Of a stretch of DNA of 64,000 nucleotides, positions 44,051-55,984 are shown in pieces. The notes beneath the pieces were generated by a model that was given only the letters and a program-made list of their open reading frames with translations, was not told where the DNA came from and ran no database searches. Each line of letters opens with the position of its first letter. The stretch's first letter is position 1. The translations under genes and the position numbers were made by a program. Origin of the DNA: Spirogloea muscicola (lineage: Eukaryota; Streptophyta; Zygnematophyceae; Spirogloeales; Spirogloeaceae); contig WELB01000082.1 in assembly GCA_009602725.1 (NCBI GenBank), positions 455,548 to 519,547 on the forward strand, read 5' to 3'.

Positions 44051-45345
44051 ATGCTGCCTTTACGCTGCAGCTTCCTCGGCGACCGCATGGCGGCCGTGGC
44101 GTCCTGCGCTCCCGCCCGGCGGCGCTCGGGAGGACGTTTGGCAGTCCGAGCTCAGGCCAGGAATTCTGGCGGCGGCGTTGAAGCGCCACAGGTGCATCTT
44201 TGCACCTTCTAGGAGCCGCCTGTACGAAGCCAAAATAGGCTGTGTCGTCAAAGTCCTCGACAGGAAGTGCAGCAGCTCAAGGCAAGAGAATGATGCCGTC
44301 GCTTTAACGCGCAAAGGCACACCTTTGCTATGGGCCTGGGCTCTTGCTTACGTGCTTGTCGAGGAGACCTCGTGTTGACCAGCAAGGCGAAGCGGCTGGG
44401 ACTATAGCTCCCTGCAAGCCTCATTGAGGAGCCTTACCTCGGCTTTGCATCGGTCGCTGCGTGGCAGCGCATCCTTGCGGCCCTGGGCTACCTGCTCCCG
44501 TTTCTGGACGGCGTCAGATATGGCCGCTTCCTCTTTCAGCAATACCCGGTGACTAAGGTACGAGGGGTCCTGCAGCCTGCCAGCTTCTTTCCTGCTCAGC
44601 ACCAGCATTGCAGTATGGCCGTTGTTATCAGGCTGTAGAACTTCCTCGATTTGGAGGAGGCTCAATCCTCAGTCGTCAGGCTCATGCTCTACGCTGGACT
44701 AGATCCCCTGATGTGCTGGAGCTGCTTCATGTGCTACTTGGTGAAAGGTTAACGCAATCACTACAATCTGCTGACAGCCAATCTGACAAGCTGTTGGCAG
44801 GTTGCCCTTCAGCCTTTCCTGCCGCTACTTCAGGCCTACTCGACCATTCCTTACGCAAACCTCTTGGCCTTTTTCGGCCTATACTTGGCGGTTGTCCAAA
44901 ACCAATCCTTCAGTCGCTATGTGCGCTTCAACACAATGCAGGTACCAGACTGGCCGACTGTGTGCATGACAATGTATTCTGGCCTAGGGGAGCTGATCAT
45001 TATGTGCTCTGTGCCAGTTGAGTACTTGAGCAGTTATACTCACAACTTGATTGAGGCTGCCTCAGTCCCCTTTGTGTGCTCGAGAGCAATCTCTACGTTG
45101 ACTCAAAGCAGTACCAACGGATGCAGGCTGTGGTCCTTGATGTGCTGCTCATTCTGCCCAGTCTCGTGGAGCGGCAATTTACTCCGCGAGGAGGCATGGG
45201 CTTGGAGGTTCTGATTCTTCTGTACAACACCATTTTCATCTTCATTTTTGCATGCTTCAGCTTCGGTGTGGCATCCTGCCTTTTAGGACAGACACCTCGC
45301 TTGCCGCTTGTAGCAGATGCTGCAGATGCTCAAGTACCTTTCTAA
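44051..45345 (+). CDS. TIC20: Tic20-family plastid inner-envelope translocon protein (four exons)
   Basis: Polytopic protein of the chloroplast inner envelope that forms part of the protein import channel. Exons: 44051-44191, 44408-44557, 44801-44941, 45127-45345, all phase 0, giving 216 residues. The first exon encodes a Ser/Arg/Ala-rich transit peptide (LPLRCSFLGDRMAAVASCAP). The mature part has WQRILAALGYLLPFLDGVRY, GRFLFQQYP, SFSRYVRFNTMQ, VVLDVLLILPSL and IFACFSFGVASCLLGQTPRL, giving four hydrophobic segments. These match Tic20 in order. The ATG at 44051 is the first of the transit-peptide frame. An overlapping minus-strand frame across the same exon is not supported. Confidence 0.92.
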
Positions 45346-46689
45346 ACAAGACAAAGGCCACTTTCACCTAGATGACTGAGGGGATCAGTTGCATCTTTGC
45401 ACACTGTAACTGACACCTGTGGATTTTGCACTTCTGGAGCTATGATGATGCCTTCTTGCCACCATGATACACACATCTCAGCAGGTCTTTTAGAGCACAG
45501 ACAGGCCTCATAGTAGACAGACAGGACTTTCTACTTAGTAAACAGATGAAGTGGTAATTGTTGCGGCAATCTTTTGTCGTTCTTGAGTACAAAGTTGCCG
45601 CTTGCGCTTGTCCTATGTGAGGCTTCACAAGAAACCACGTCCAAGCTTGCGACACACAAGTGCAGTCTCTCAAGGTACGTGTGGTTGGAGATAAAGGCAG
45701 CAGCTGCTGGATAGCAGTCAATGTCTGGAGGTATGTCAGGCCCCCTGCCAGCTTCAATCTGGGGCAGTGGTTGTGGTTATAGCGGGAGGTGCGGCTGGAC
45801 AGAGAAGAGCTTATGACACTTTGGCCAACATTGTAGATGAGCGTTAGCTGATGACCCGGGGTCCGGCTTCTTGGTACGTGCCGCTTGGTCAGGCTGGGTG
45901 CCAGTGCGCAGCTACTCCAACTTAAGCTGGCAGTTTAATAGGAGTAAGGTCGCTTTGAGATGTGAGCCCTTACACTTGCACAGAGCATGAGCGCGCGCAC
46001 ATCTGCATGATTGATCTACCATAAGCTGCTGTCCGTCTTACAGCCATCCGACATCAGTCAACATGAGAGGATTGTGCACTGACTGATGCAGTGCCGAATT
46101 GTATATGACACCTTGACCTTCTGGACTTTCTGGGCAAAACAAAAATCTTGTCCACTCTGTCAGGGCGCAAGTGCAAGCAGCACGGCGAGCAACCCTTCCT
46201 GCACGTTACAGCTCTCATGAGCTCGTTCCTGACTCTCTCGTCGCTGTCAAGACAAGAACTCATGCCAACACTTGGCAGGTTGAGCGCTTGCGGCTGCCAC
46301 CAAGCTTCTCATGTTTGGACCTTGTCCATCGTTTGTCAAGCTGGTCTTTCCAGAGACTACTCTCTGACCTGCGGCTGCTCAGAAGGGGATATTGAGCACC
46401 CAGTGGCCACTTAAGTCGCAGTATGCCTTGGCGCTTTTCTAGCTCCTTCGAAGTTTGTTCATTCTCTTCTGGGCTGGCAGGCCAATCATAGCCATCGCCC
46501 TCTTCTGGAAGAACATATCTTCCGCGTAATTTCCAAGCCCTTCTATCTTCCAAGCTACGGGCCCCTGTAGAAGAGCTGTGCTTGTCCCACAGCCGTTGCC
46601 CCCTTCTGATCTTTGGGGAGAGCTTCTTCTCATGTGCCACTCGTCTCCTGCCTTGATTTGGACGAGCTTCCTCCTTACCGGGCACGCCC
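45346..46689. other. TIC20 3' flank and unassigned sequence
   Basis: No domain was recognised. A GGGCTGGCAGGCCAATCATAG repeat-like fragment near 46470 precedes the LINE copy. Short open frames here have no coding support. Confidence 0.4.
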
Positions 46690-47096
46690 TGCTGCCCCCT
46701 TGCGGCAGTCGACATCTTTGGCTGCTTAGGTCCTCATTTCCTTACTCTCCTTCAAAACATAGCCAATCTAGGCTACACACGACATGCAGATGCGTTCCCG
46801 ACTGAGATGGGCTTGCCAGCTGCATATCTGTCGTTCTTGCGACGACGAGTTTTGGCCTGTTTGCAGCGTCCTCAGGCTAATGCTTTGCACCAGAAAGCTG
46901 GGCGAGCTCTAGTTGGTGGCAGAAGGGCTTCGTATCTGCCATCTAGTATTCAGTCGTCGGTTAGCGACCTTTATGTTTTGACCCGTGGTTACTGAGCGGG
47001 TCAATCTACTGTAGATTATGTAGGTCTTAAGATGTGCTTGGCTTTGTACTTGGCCATTTGACATTCGTTAGTTTCAAATACACGAATAATTTATAT
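46690..47096 (+). mobile_element. 5'-truncated LINE copy (plus strand)
   Basis: Plus-strand copy of the last part of the LINE: a frame reading IANLGYTRHADAFPTEMGLP and AAYLSFLRR, then the tail with TGACCCGTGGTTACTGAGCG and the GTTTCAAATACACGAA end. Same family as the minus-strand copies at 35.3 and 61.6 kb. Confidence 0.85.
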
Positions 47097-48032
47097 TGGA
47101 GAAACATCTGCCTTGATACGTCTGCGCAGCAGGGGACTTCGAACCATCTGGAAGCATCGGGCGGGGGGGAAGAACAAGTAAGGGAGATGCAGGAAGAAAT
47201 TGCTCGCCCATAAGAGAAAGTGGGGCTAGCAAAGCCAGCCCAGAAAAGAATGGACAATATCTGAACGCCACAAAACGGTGCCGAAAAGAAAAAACTACAC
47301 ACCAAGACACAATATGATGCAGATGGAGTAAAGAGAGTCAGAGGAAGGGGAATAAGGAGAGTCTCTTCAGCAGAAAGAAGAAAGTGCTCGGCCTGAGAGA
47401 AGGGGGGCTTAGCAAAAGCCAGCCCAAAATAGAATGGACGATGAAAGGGCGATTGGCCACCTCCATAAAAGAGAATGACTGGAAAACGGGGGGAAAGCGG
47501 ACCCCGTCGGGAGGAAGCGACGGCAGAGATGCGCCCTGAGCAGGAGCATCGGACGGCTCAGTCTCCGTCGATGACGCGCCACGTGGCAGGGTCCCGCACC
47601 TTCGCCGTGCGGCCGGCCGGCGGGGGGGGTGATGGAGTCGGTTAGCGGCGGTGTTTGTCAGTAAATATAATCATGATATTTGTCAATCAACGTCCCGCCC
47701 CGTCTGCGGGAGTGGGGCCTCCAAACTTGCGCCGCACGGTCCCCTGGAAACGAGGCAGCTGCGGCTCGGCGGTGAAGGGCGGCAGTCATCCGCAAATAGA
47801 TCTTCATTATGACAACTGCCCTGCTACCGAGGCAAACACCTTCCCCCCCATTCCCAGCCTCGCTCGCCGCTTCCGCCGCCGCCGCCGCCGCCGCTTCCGC
47901 CGCCGCTTCCGCCGCCGCCGCCGCCGCCGCCGCCGTCACAGCCGGCCGCCTGCCTTCACGCAGGGTCTCGTGCTGCGTCCAGGAGTAGAGTTTCGTTGGG
48001 GACTTGGCTTGACCCTGCTTGGGGCGTTCCCG
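47097..48032. other. repeat-rich BI-1 5' flank
   Basis: Holds SINE-like copies at 47201-47330 and about 47395-47450, then a GC-rich promoter with one G-box-like CCACGTGG near 47580 and a (CGC)n run at 47875-47935, ending at the BI-1 start codon. Confidence 0.5.
47201..47330 (+). repeat. SINE-like repeat, copy 2
   Basis: TGCTCGCCCATAAGAGAAAG, hairpin GGCTAGCAAAGCCAGCC, then GGTGCCGAAAAGAAAAAAC and GATGCAGATGG, the same block order as at 13.1 and 59.9 kb. A shorter related piece follows near 47400. Confidence 0.6.
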
Positions 48033-50063
48033 ATGGCGAGCTACGCACAGTCGTTTGGCGTGGACGGCCCTCGCGGCGCGTCATGGAAGCCGGAAGCGCT
48101 GGCCAGCTTCAGCCCGCTCTCGCCGCCCGTGCAGAAGCACCTGCAGCGGGTGAGGCTTGCCCAACCGCCGCCTTTGCCGCATGCGCTGCCGCAGCAACTT
48201 CAAGATGTCCTCAGTAGTCGGCGTCACCTCATGGCGTCACCGTCGCTCGAATTTGTAGGCTCGTGCTCAGGCAGGCGGTGCAGTTGCGTCGCACGCAAGT
48301 GTAAACGACTGCCTTGTGGTATTACTTCTGCTAAGCTTGAGTTGGGTGCATGGCATGATCGTCAGGTGTATGCTACATTGGCGGCAGCGCTCTTGGCAGC
48401 TTCGGTGGGCGTGTACGCGCACATCTTGCTGGGACTAGGAGGTCTTCTGACTTCCCTGGCTTTCATCGGGGCCACCGTCTGGCTCATGAGCACGCCAAAT
48501 ACTCCGAGCCAGGAGGTTAGACCTATTTGACATTGGATTCTTAAATTGTCGCAGCCATGTTACGTCTGCGAGCTGAGCCCATTCTGTTACTGGTGAATCT
48601 GTATGCGTGCTATTCGTCTGATGTGCAACTACGAGACTGCAGGCCGAGATAGATTATTGGTCTCGTAGGTCATTGAGGTGTTTGCGTAAGTTCGCAAGAC
48701 AACTTCACGTAGCTAAGCACCTTGAGCCTCAACTTATTCCTTTGCTTGTGTGAACCAGGGCAAGCGCTTTAGGTTGCTGATGGCAGCGGCAGCCCTTCAG
48801 GGCTGTTCTATTGGCACACTTGTGGAGGCAGTTCTGCTCATCAACCCTGGGTAAGAAGCCTTGTGTCCATCTGTTCGGCAGGTCATGGTTGCTGGTTGAG
48901 CAGCTCTTTTCCTGGTCAACTATGAATATGACTGACATCTGGAAACCTCCTCATATCACTCGAAGTACCTATGGTGGAGAGAACTTGGCAATCACCTTAT
49001 CGCACTTGTAGGACACTTACTGATGCTGTATCCTGAAAGCTCTGGATGTGCAAGATGTTCTGCAATGCCTACATAGTTGCACAGCAGGGATCTCTCTGAG
49101 GCTTTTCAAGAGTCAGATGGCATTGAGCAGGGTGATCTCTTGCCATGTTTATCATTCACTAAGAAAGGCCTCCCTGCCACAAATGGTTATCTGTTTTTCT
49201 TGCAAGCAGACTCGTTCTGACGGCGATGGTAGCCACGACAGTTGTGTTTGCCTGCTTTACTGGCGCTGCTCTTCTGGCCAAGCGGAGGGAGTATCTTTTC
49301 ATTGGTGCCATTGTCTCATCAGCTCTGACACTCATGGCCACTATGCGATTGGCTACCTTTTTCTTGGGAGGAGCTGCTACAATGTATCAAGTAGAGGCAA
49401 GTTTTTGTCTGCTTGGAAGGTCTCCCCAAGAAGACGATAGCCGCAGTTACCATCGTGTGCACAATTAGTGCCTGGCAAGATGCACATCTAGTCCTTGAGA
49501 GCACTTGAGTTTCTTGGAACTGACTCATGTGTGCACATCTCTGTCTGTTGCAGTTATATGGTGGCCTACTTGTGTTTGTGGGTTACATTCTTTTTGACAC
49601 TCAGATGATAGTTGAGAGAGCTGATCTTGGAGACAGGGACTACGTGAAGCATGCTCTTGATCTTTTTGTGGACATTGTAGCAATCTTTGTGCGCATCCTT
49701 GTTATTCTGGTGAGATGGATGCTCTTACCAGTTCTCTTTCAATTTTACATTGAAGATGAGACAGCACTTAGCCAGCACCCAGGACAAGTCATTGAGTTGA
49801 AACTGCAGCTTGGAGCGCTGAATTGTGATTATGTTATGTCACGGCTGTTGAGATTTCCAGGCATTCAAAGAGGTCTGGAATCAGGCCTCAGTTTGCCCTT
49901 CTGTGTGACAGACTGTGGACATTGTGTCTAACGTGTGTTGGGGTACTAGCAACATCAGAGTCTAACACGTGCTGTCTTGCTCCATCGGTAGGCCAAAAAT
50001 GCAGGGAAGGAGCAGCGTCGTGAAGAAAGGCGTAGCAAGAGTGGCAACACAAGGAGGCGGTAG
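48033..50063 (+). CDS. BI-1: Bax inhibitor-1 (six exons)
   Basis: ER membrane protein of the TMBIM family that limits stress-induced cell death and affects ER calcium. Exons: 48033-48149, 48366-48515, 48759-48850, 49210-49396, 49554-49709, 49992-50063, totalling 774 nt or 257 residues. The N-terminus ([15 protein letters not shown]) matches the family. It is followed by membrane segments [53 protein letters not shown] and [15 protein letters not shown], and by [20 protein letters not shown]. The [20 protein letters not shown] block is diagnostic. The C-terminus is basic ([18 protein letters not shown]), as in plant BI-1. Intron 4 uses a GC donor after the conserved Glu of QVE|LYGGLL. The start is the only ATG that gives a usual-length N-terminus. 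Confidence 0.93.
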
Positions 50064-50969
50064 TTGACATCCTCATAGTTGCAGAGCTTGTGGAGTGTGG
50101 TTTCCCTAACATGGCAGATCATGTGCACAGCCATGCTCGCAAATACTCACTGACAAGCAGGACCATGTATGATCGCTAGTCTCATTACAAACAGCCTTAT
50201 GAGCTGCACAGTTCTGATTCTTGAGAAGCTGGCTACTGGATCGAGGAAGTGCATGGCTGATAGATTCATGCATCAGCTAGTTTTTGTACACCTGTTTAAG
50301 CAGAAATTGGACAATGTCTTCATGATCAAAATCGACCCCCTAAACGCTGTAGGGGGTGAAGCTAAGGTCGGTCACACTTTGAGGCAAGAGCAGGAGTTTA
50401 TCCTGCATCATGAGCAGCATCTTCTGTTATACAGCAAGCTCCACGCGGCCCACAATCTCTAACTTTGAAAACAGTTCGCCAGTGGATGCAGCAGTCAGTT
50501 TTAGTCAGTAAGTGCCTATTATAGGACACCTGTGGGATGGACGCTTGGCAGCTGCGACTTCAATGAGGCTGCAAGAGCTGCAGCCTCCTGTTGCCAAGCG
50601 AGAGAAAGAAGGCACTTCAAAGTGCTGTTACTGTCTGAAGGCATTCTAGTACACCAGGATGTTATGCAAGGGTAGCATGTACATGCATGTCAAGAAGTGA
50701 TGCTTGTGGCATGAAGCTCATTATCAATGTTGTGCATAAGATTAGCTGTTAAGAGCAAAGCAATAGCAATGGGCAGCTCAAGGATTCAAGTATCGCTTTC
50801 CGGCTGTTCACAGAAGCTAACAACATCATACCTTCTGGCAGAGGTAGCTGTCCCTCATTTTGATGGCAACGTGGACACAGCTGGGAAGGCCTATTTTCAG
50901 CTGCTTGTCATTGAAGATCTGTTACCATCACAAGCTCCGACAGTCAGCAATCACTTGAGTTAGCCAAAT
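50064..50969. other. tail-to-tail intergenic region
   Basis: Between the BI-1 and RabGAP 3' ends. A short near-palindrome (CCCCCTAAACGCTGTAGGGGG, spanning about 50336-50356) could be a stem-loop. No gene was recognised. Confidence 0.4.
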
Positions 50970-53486
50970 TCACAGTGCAATACAGACTTGAAATCCTGAA
51001 ACGAGTGGAATTGCGAGATGGCCCAAATTTTGGTTTTCAACTTGAAAAGCCAGAGCTGCAGCAACCTTGATGAGATCCTCCATGCTCTCTACTTCCTTGA
51101 GCAGCTTCCGACGATTAAGCTTCATGGCAGCCGCAACACAGTACACTACCAGGTCCTCATCGCCAGCCCTGTCCTTGCCCCAGGCAAGGACAGCCCTGAT
51201 CTCTGCTCCTCGGCACCTCTCCAGGGGCCGTGGAGTGAGTGTAGCAGAGACAGGCTGCCAAGCATGATTGCCCAGCGCCGGAGGGCGGAGGCTCTTGGAT
51301 GATGACCTAGCGTCTACGTGTGGAGGATGAAAGAGGACCAGGGCTTTCAGCGCGTGGCGTTGCAGGCAATCATGCAGCTGAGTGCTGTAGTCCGCAGCCC
51401 ACATCATCTGCATGGCACACACCACAATTTAGATAGCGCATCCTCGGTGCTCAATCTCGGCAGCGAAGAACACAGAGGTACTATCTCCCGCCCTCTGTCG
51501 ACTGGTTGCTTTGGTTCGTGCAGCTTGACTGATGTCGCATGGGTTATGGCCACTACCTCCCACAATAGAAGGGCGTCCTGAAAGGGCAGCTCCCGTCGAA
51601 ACATGACAAGGAGCATGCGGAAGGCAAAGAAGAAGCTGGTGGCGCCGATGTTGTCCAGGTGGGCGTATATCTTGGGGTCTGTCGCGACCAGGATGGCTCC
51701 CAGCGCTTTGAGCTGCTTCATGACCCCAGTAGGCCCCTCCGTACCAAAATTGTGCCTCTGCACCACAGCGGCCATATGATGGCAAAACAGGAAATTGAGG
51801 ATTAGCCTTCAAATGGGCCTGTGACGATTATTACAACCCCTGTCCACTGCAGTGAAGTGGAACACATGTTCAAAGCACCAATCATCAACAGGCGTTTGAG
51901 CATTCATAACGGATATGGCGGGCCGCTCACGACGCGGGAAACCAGGGCTTCAAAGGCCCAGAACGCGTCCGCATCATTCTTGTAAAGTACCAGAAACGGC
52001 GAGAGGAGGTCGCTCATTCCTGGAAAGAGAGAATCTAGCTGGTCAGACGGTGTTGCACAGCGTAGGCAACATAGAAAGAATTGCACAGAGTGTACATGCC
52101 AAGGTAGCTGAAAGCAGAAGTGAACCACTAATGCAAGTAGGATGCTGATGAAAATATTTATCACGTCCAGTTGCCTTACTTCGCTCTGATAGTCTGCAGA
52201 CTAGGCTCTGGCCAAGACGAGCTTCTGATGCACCTCTGCCTGCTAATGTATTGAAACAAGTGCCGCCTTACCTTGGCAGTAGCCTATGCTGTGGTCGATC
52301 CATGCATAGACTGCTAAACAATCGCTCATCCTTGCCAGATTTGAAGTCTCGCCGTAAAAGTCCATGTGCTGGTCCGTCCGCACCACGTCCACCACTGCAG
52401 CCGGGGCCAGCCACGTGCTCGCATGAAGTGGCTGAAGCTTGCAGGAGCTTTGCAGCACACTTTGTGACTTCTAAGCTGTCCAGAGCATGGACAAAGCCAA
52501 GCTGATGCTGCTCACCGATCTTGTGCACAGTCCACAGCCAGTCTGCGACTGTCTCACTGGTGACCTCCAGGCCGAAGGCCGCCACGGGGTCGAGCTCCTC
52601 AACAAGCTTGAGGTTGCTCTTCTCGAGCTCTTCTTCCCTGCTTGTGGTCCGCGACCGACATTTGACTGGCGACGGTGTCACGTTCTCTTGCGCAGTGGTG
52701 GGGGCAGCGCCTGAGCCATCACGATCAGCAGGGTTGACATCGTCGAGATCGTGCTCTGCTTGCCTTCTCAACAGAGACTCGGTCTCCAAAGGCTGCAGCA
52801 ACGTGGCCGAAGATGCCTCCTCCGATGGCCGCAGGCCGGCGACCACATCTGGTACAGCCCCGCCACTTATCATTGAGCTGCCAGTCACGCCTCCGTCGCC
52901 CCTGTCTGCTGGCTGCGCTTGCACGATCACCCAGTCGCCCTCCTCGTCCACGTTGCTCGCATCTGTGGCGTCGTCAGGTGGGTTGTCCAAGAGGAGGCCG
53001 CCACCGTCCGTGGCAACGGGCTGCTGGCACTGCGGCGACGCAACGCCACCGTCATCCTCCCCGATGAGCGAGCTTGCGCGTGCTTTGGACGTGCTGGAGA
53101 TGCGCTCCAGGCCGGCCTTGGCCTCGCGCAGTGCACTCTCCCGCGACATGCTGCGCACGTCCATCACCTTGGACCCCACCGAGGACGCCAGGTTGCCAGT
53201 CCCGATGCTCGGGCACATGAGGCAGCACTGTTCCACCAGCTCCTTGAAGCGCAGCCTGTCCAGGGACACACGCTCGAGGAGTCGGCACTGCCCGTAAGCC
53301 GCTGCGACATGACCCATTAAAGTACATCGAGGTGTGAAGAAGGGCAGTCGTCACGCAGCCTCAGTGAAGTAGTGTGACAGACCTGCGGGCTTCGCGCAGC
53401 TGGCAGCGCTCGGCGGCCGTGGAGGTTGGGTCGAAGCAGCCAAGTAGGAACTCCCACACCTCCGCCCTGATGGCCTCGTCCACGCC
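50970..53486 (-). CDS. TBC-domain RabGAP, plant TBC1D15-like
   Basis: GTPase-activating protein for Rab GTPases in vesicle traffic. Main exons: 53486-53383, about 53287-52490, 52394-52272, 52019-51934, 51757-51557, 51407-51066, with a short 3' end to 50970. Sequence in order: GVDEAIRAEVWEFLLGCFDP, a long Ser/Asp-rich insert, VVDVVRTDQHMDFYGE, YAWIDHSIGYCQGMSDLLSP, DADAFWAFEALVSR, RHNFGTEGPTGVMKQLKAL, FFFAFRMLLVMFRRELPFQD and CVAAAMKLNRRKLLKE. The IxxDxxRTD arginine finger and the YCQG glutamine finger are both present, so it should be catalytic. The junction between the first two exons did not resolve in phase, and the true 5' exon may lie nearer the gap at 53967. Divergent from NDUFA12. Confidence 0.86.
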
Positions 53487-53966
53487 CTGCTCGCAAGCGC
53501 GCGCGGCGCCCAGTCAGAGGCTGTCTCGACCAAGCTCGTCTCGACTCTGATCTGGCCGCATGAGCGCGCTTCAGCTGCCTCAGCTGTCACAGAAGGACTG
53601 CATTCCGCCGTCTGCAAAACAAGCTCCGCCCAGCGAGCGCAGCGGCGCACTCGCTGCCAGCACCGCTCGAGGGGCGATCGGCTCCCGGCGGGCGGCAACG
53701 TGGGCAGCGCGGCGACCAGAGCAGAGTTGCATCGGCGCTGCATTAGGGACGGCGGCACTGGCGGCCGCCCTGAGACCAGGGGCCTGGATCGAGCGGCCGA
53801 GCGAAATGCGGGTGCGGGGCGGCGGTATCGAACCCTGGCGATGATTGTGGGCAGCAGCGGCGCGAGCGCGAGGCGGCCGTCGGCGTCGAACGCGCGGCGC
53901 CACTGCGCGGCCCTCAGCCTCCCGCCGCGCTGCCATGCCCGTGCGCGAGCGGCGCCTCAGCCGCGA

Positions 53967-54449
53967 NNNNNNNNNNNNNNNNNNNNNNNNNNNNNNNNNN
54001 NNNNNNNNNNNNNNNNNNNNNNNNNNNNNNNNNNNNNNNNNNNNNNNNNNNNNNNNNNNNNNNNNNNNNNNNNNNNNNNNNNNNNNNNNNNNNNNNNNNN
54101 NNNNNNNNNNNNNNNNNNNNNNNNNNNNNNNNNNNNNNNNNNNNNNNNNNNNNNNNNNNNNNNNNNNNNNNNNNNNNNNNNNNNNNNNNNNNNNNNNNNN
54201 NNNNNNNNNNNNNNNNNNNNNNNNNNNNNNNNNNNNNNNNNNNNNNNNNNNNNNNNNNNNNNNNNNNNNNNNNNNNNNNNNNNNNNNNNNNNNNNNNNNN
54301 NNNNNNNNNNNNNNNNNNNNNNNNNNNNNNNNNNNNNNNNNNNNNNNNNNNNNNNNNNNNNNNNNNNNNNNNNNNNNNNNNNNNNNNNNNNNNNNNNNNN
54401 NNNNNNNNNNNNNNNNNNNNNNNNNNNNNNNNNNNNNNNNNNNNNNNNN
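53967..54449. other. assembly gap, 483 N, between RabGAP and NDUFA12
   Basis: Run of N followed by a (GCC)13 tract that ends at the NDUFA12 ATG. Frames that cross it are not meaningful. Confidence 0.99.
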
Positions 54450-54488
<39 letters not shown>

Positions 54489-54489
<1 letters not shown>

Positions 54490-55984
54490 TGGCTAGCCTG
54501 GTGCGCAGCGTGGTGGCCAGCGTGCGGCAGAACGGCGTCGTGGGCGCGCTCCGCCGCGCCTACGAGGACGGCACTCTGTGAGCTCCCCACACCCACTTGG
54601 AGCCAGCAACGCCGCCGCCGCCATGGCCGTCGGCGGCGGCGGGCCGTCGGAAGCTGCCATTCCTGCTTTCTTGCCTGCCTGGCCAGCCGGATGCCGCCCA
54701 GCCCACTAGCTTGGCCAGTCCTCGCCCAGCAGCCCTGCGTCGTAGCTCCGCGGCTCGCCGCGCTCCATTTGGCGTGCTCGCACCTGTCAGCCCCTTGCAG
54801 CTGCTGCAGCGTCGCCGTCGGCTGCTCATGCTCCCGACTTTCCCTTCCTCTTGGCTGCAGGCGCGCCCTCCTCGACGGAAACTACCTGTGAGCGCGCCCT
54901 CCGGCGGCCCAAGTGACGCCCTCTGCAGCCGGCACGTTCGCTCGCTGGGCGGCCATCTGCGTCAGTCCAGGCCGCAATCCGGGCGCGCGCCCGGCTTCAC
55001 GCGCCCCCTCGCCTTTGGGATCGCCGCCGCAGGCAGACCAAGCTGCGGCACGAAGGCGCGCAGCTGGTGGGCGTCGACAAGCTCGGGAACAAGTACTACC
55101 AGAAGGTCGCAAACACCCAATTTGGTGAGCGCCCGACCTTGGCCCCCACGACCGCCCCGTGACTGCTCACCCCTCTGCCCTTGCAGCCACAATGCAAATA
55201 CCAGACAGTGCTGCCGGTTGCTCCGACCGCGAATACAACTTGTGCGCAGTCTTGCCCTGCTACGACTGTGAGCTGCTCTATGGGTGCTGATGAGATAAAT
55301 GCAGCCTTTGGAGCCGGCGCTCATGCTAGAGTGCAGCCAGTCTGCACCTGCAGCGGCCAGCCCCTCATGCCCCCCCCCCACTGGCGGAGCAACTTGCCAG
55401 AGACGGCACATCCTGCATGTCATACCGTAGCGTCTGTACTGATCACGTACTCTGCATCAGGGAGACACAGGTGGGTGGAGTATCCTAATGCCGACTACAA
55501 TGCCTCTTCGGTCCCACCCGAGTGGCACGGCTGGCTGCACTACGTGACCGATGAGACCCCCGATAAGGTTGTGCGCTGCATAGTAGTAGTACATTTGCTA
55601 TCTCCAGGCTCTTGGACCTGCCCTCTCAGAGTACCGCTGAAATGCATCTATTGCAGAAGAGCGCTCCATGCAGAGTATCATGAGTTGCCTTTTGCTAACT
55701 TCATCAATGTTCAGGGCTGTTAGGTGAAGCAGGTAAAGTGGGATCATGTCATGTTTAATCAGTGCCGTTGTACTGTGCTCTCCTCACATGCTTTGTGGCC
55801 TGGCATAAACCAGCTGGAGCCACTGCGACCACAGTATGCATTGGAGCACAGCCCCAACCGGACGGGCCTGGGCAATGACAAGATCTATCACGCCAAGGGA
55901 CATGTCATGAGCCCATCCCAGCGGCAATGGCAGCGATACGAGCCCTGGCAGCAGAAGACTGAGCCCCTGCAGAAGACGCCTTAA
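54489..55984 (+). CDS. NDUFA12: mitochondrial complex I subunit NDUFA12 (B17.2), five exons
   Basis: Accessory subunit of respiratory complex I on the matrix arm. Exons: 54489-54577, 54861-54887 (27 nt), 55033-55124, 55461-55567, 55814-55984, totalling 486 nt or 161 residues, the usual plant length. The protein reads VRQNGVVGALRRAYEDGTLR, then HEGAQLVGVDKLGNKYYQ, GRHRWVEYPNADYNASSVPP, EWHGWLHYVTDETPDK and GLGNDKIYHAKGHVMSP. The DxxGNKYYE-like, RHRWV and PPEWHGWLHYxTD blocks are diagnostic. The microexon of nine codons is supported by splice sites and phase on both sides. The (GCC)13 run ends directly at the start codon. Confidence 0.93.

Noticed and set aside
43191-44189. Minus-strand frame through the TIC20 first exon as an N-terminal extension of the TDBD-SLD protein
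   Set aside because: That stretch is the TIC20 transit-peptide exon on the plus strand, and the minus frame crosses the gap. ATG 43495 gives a complete domain.
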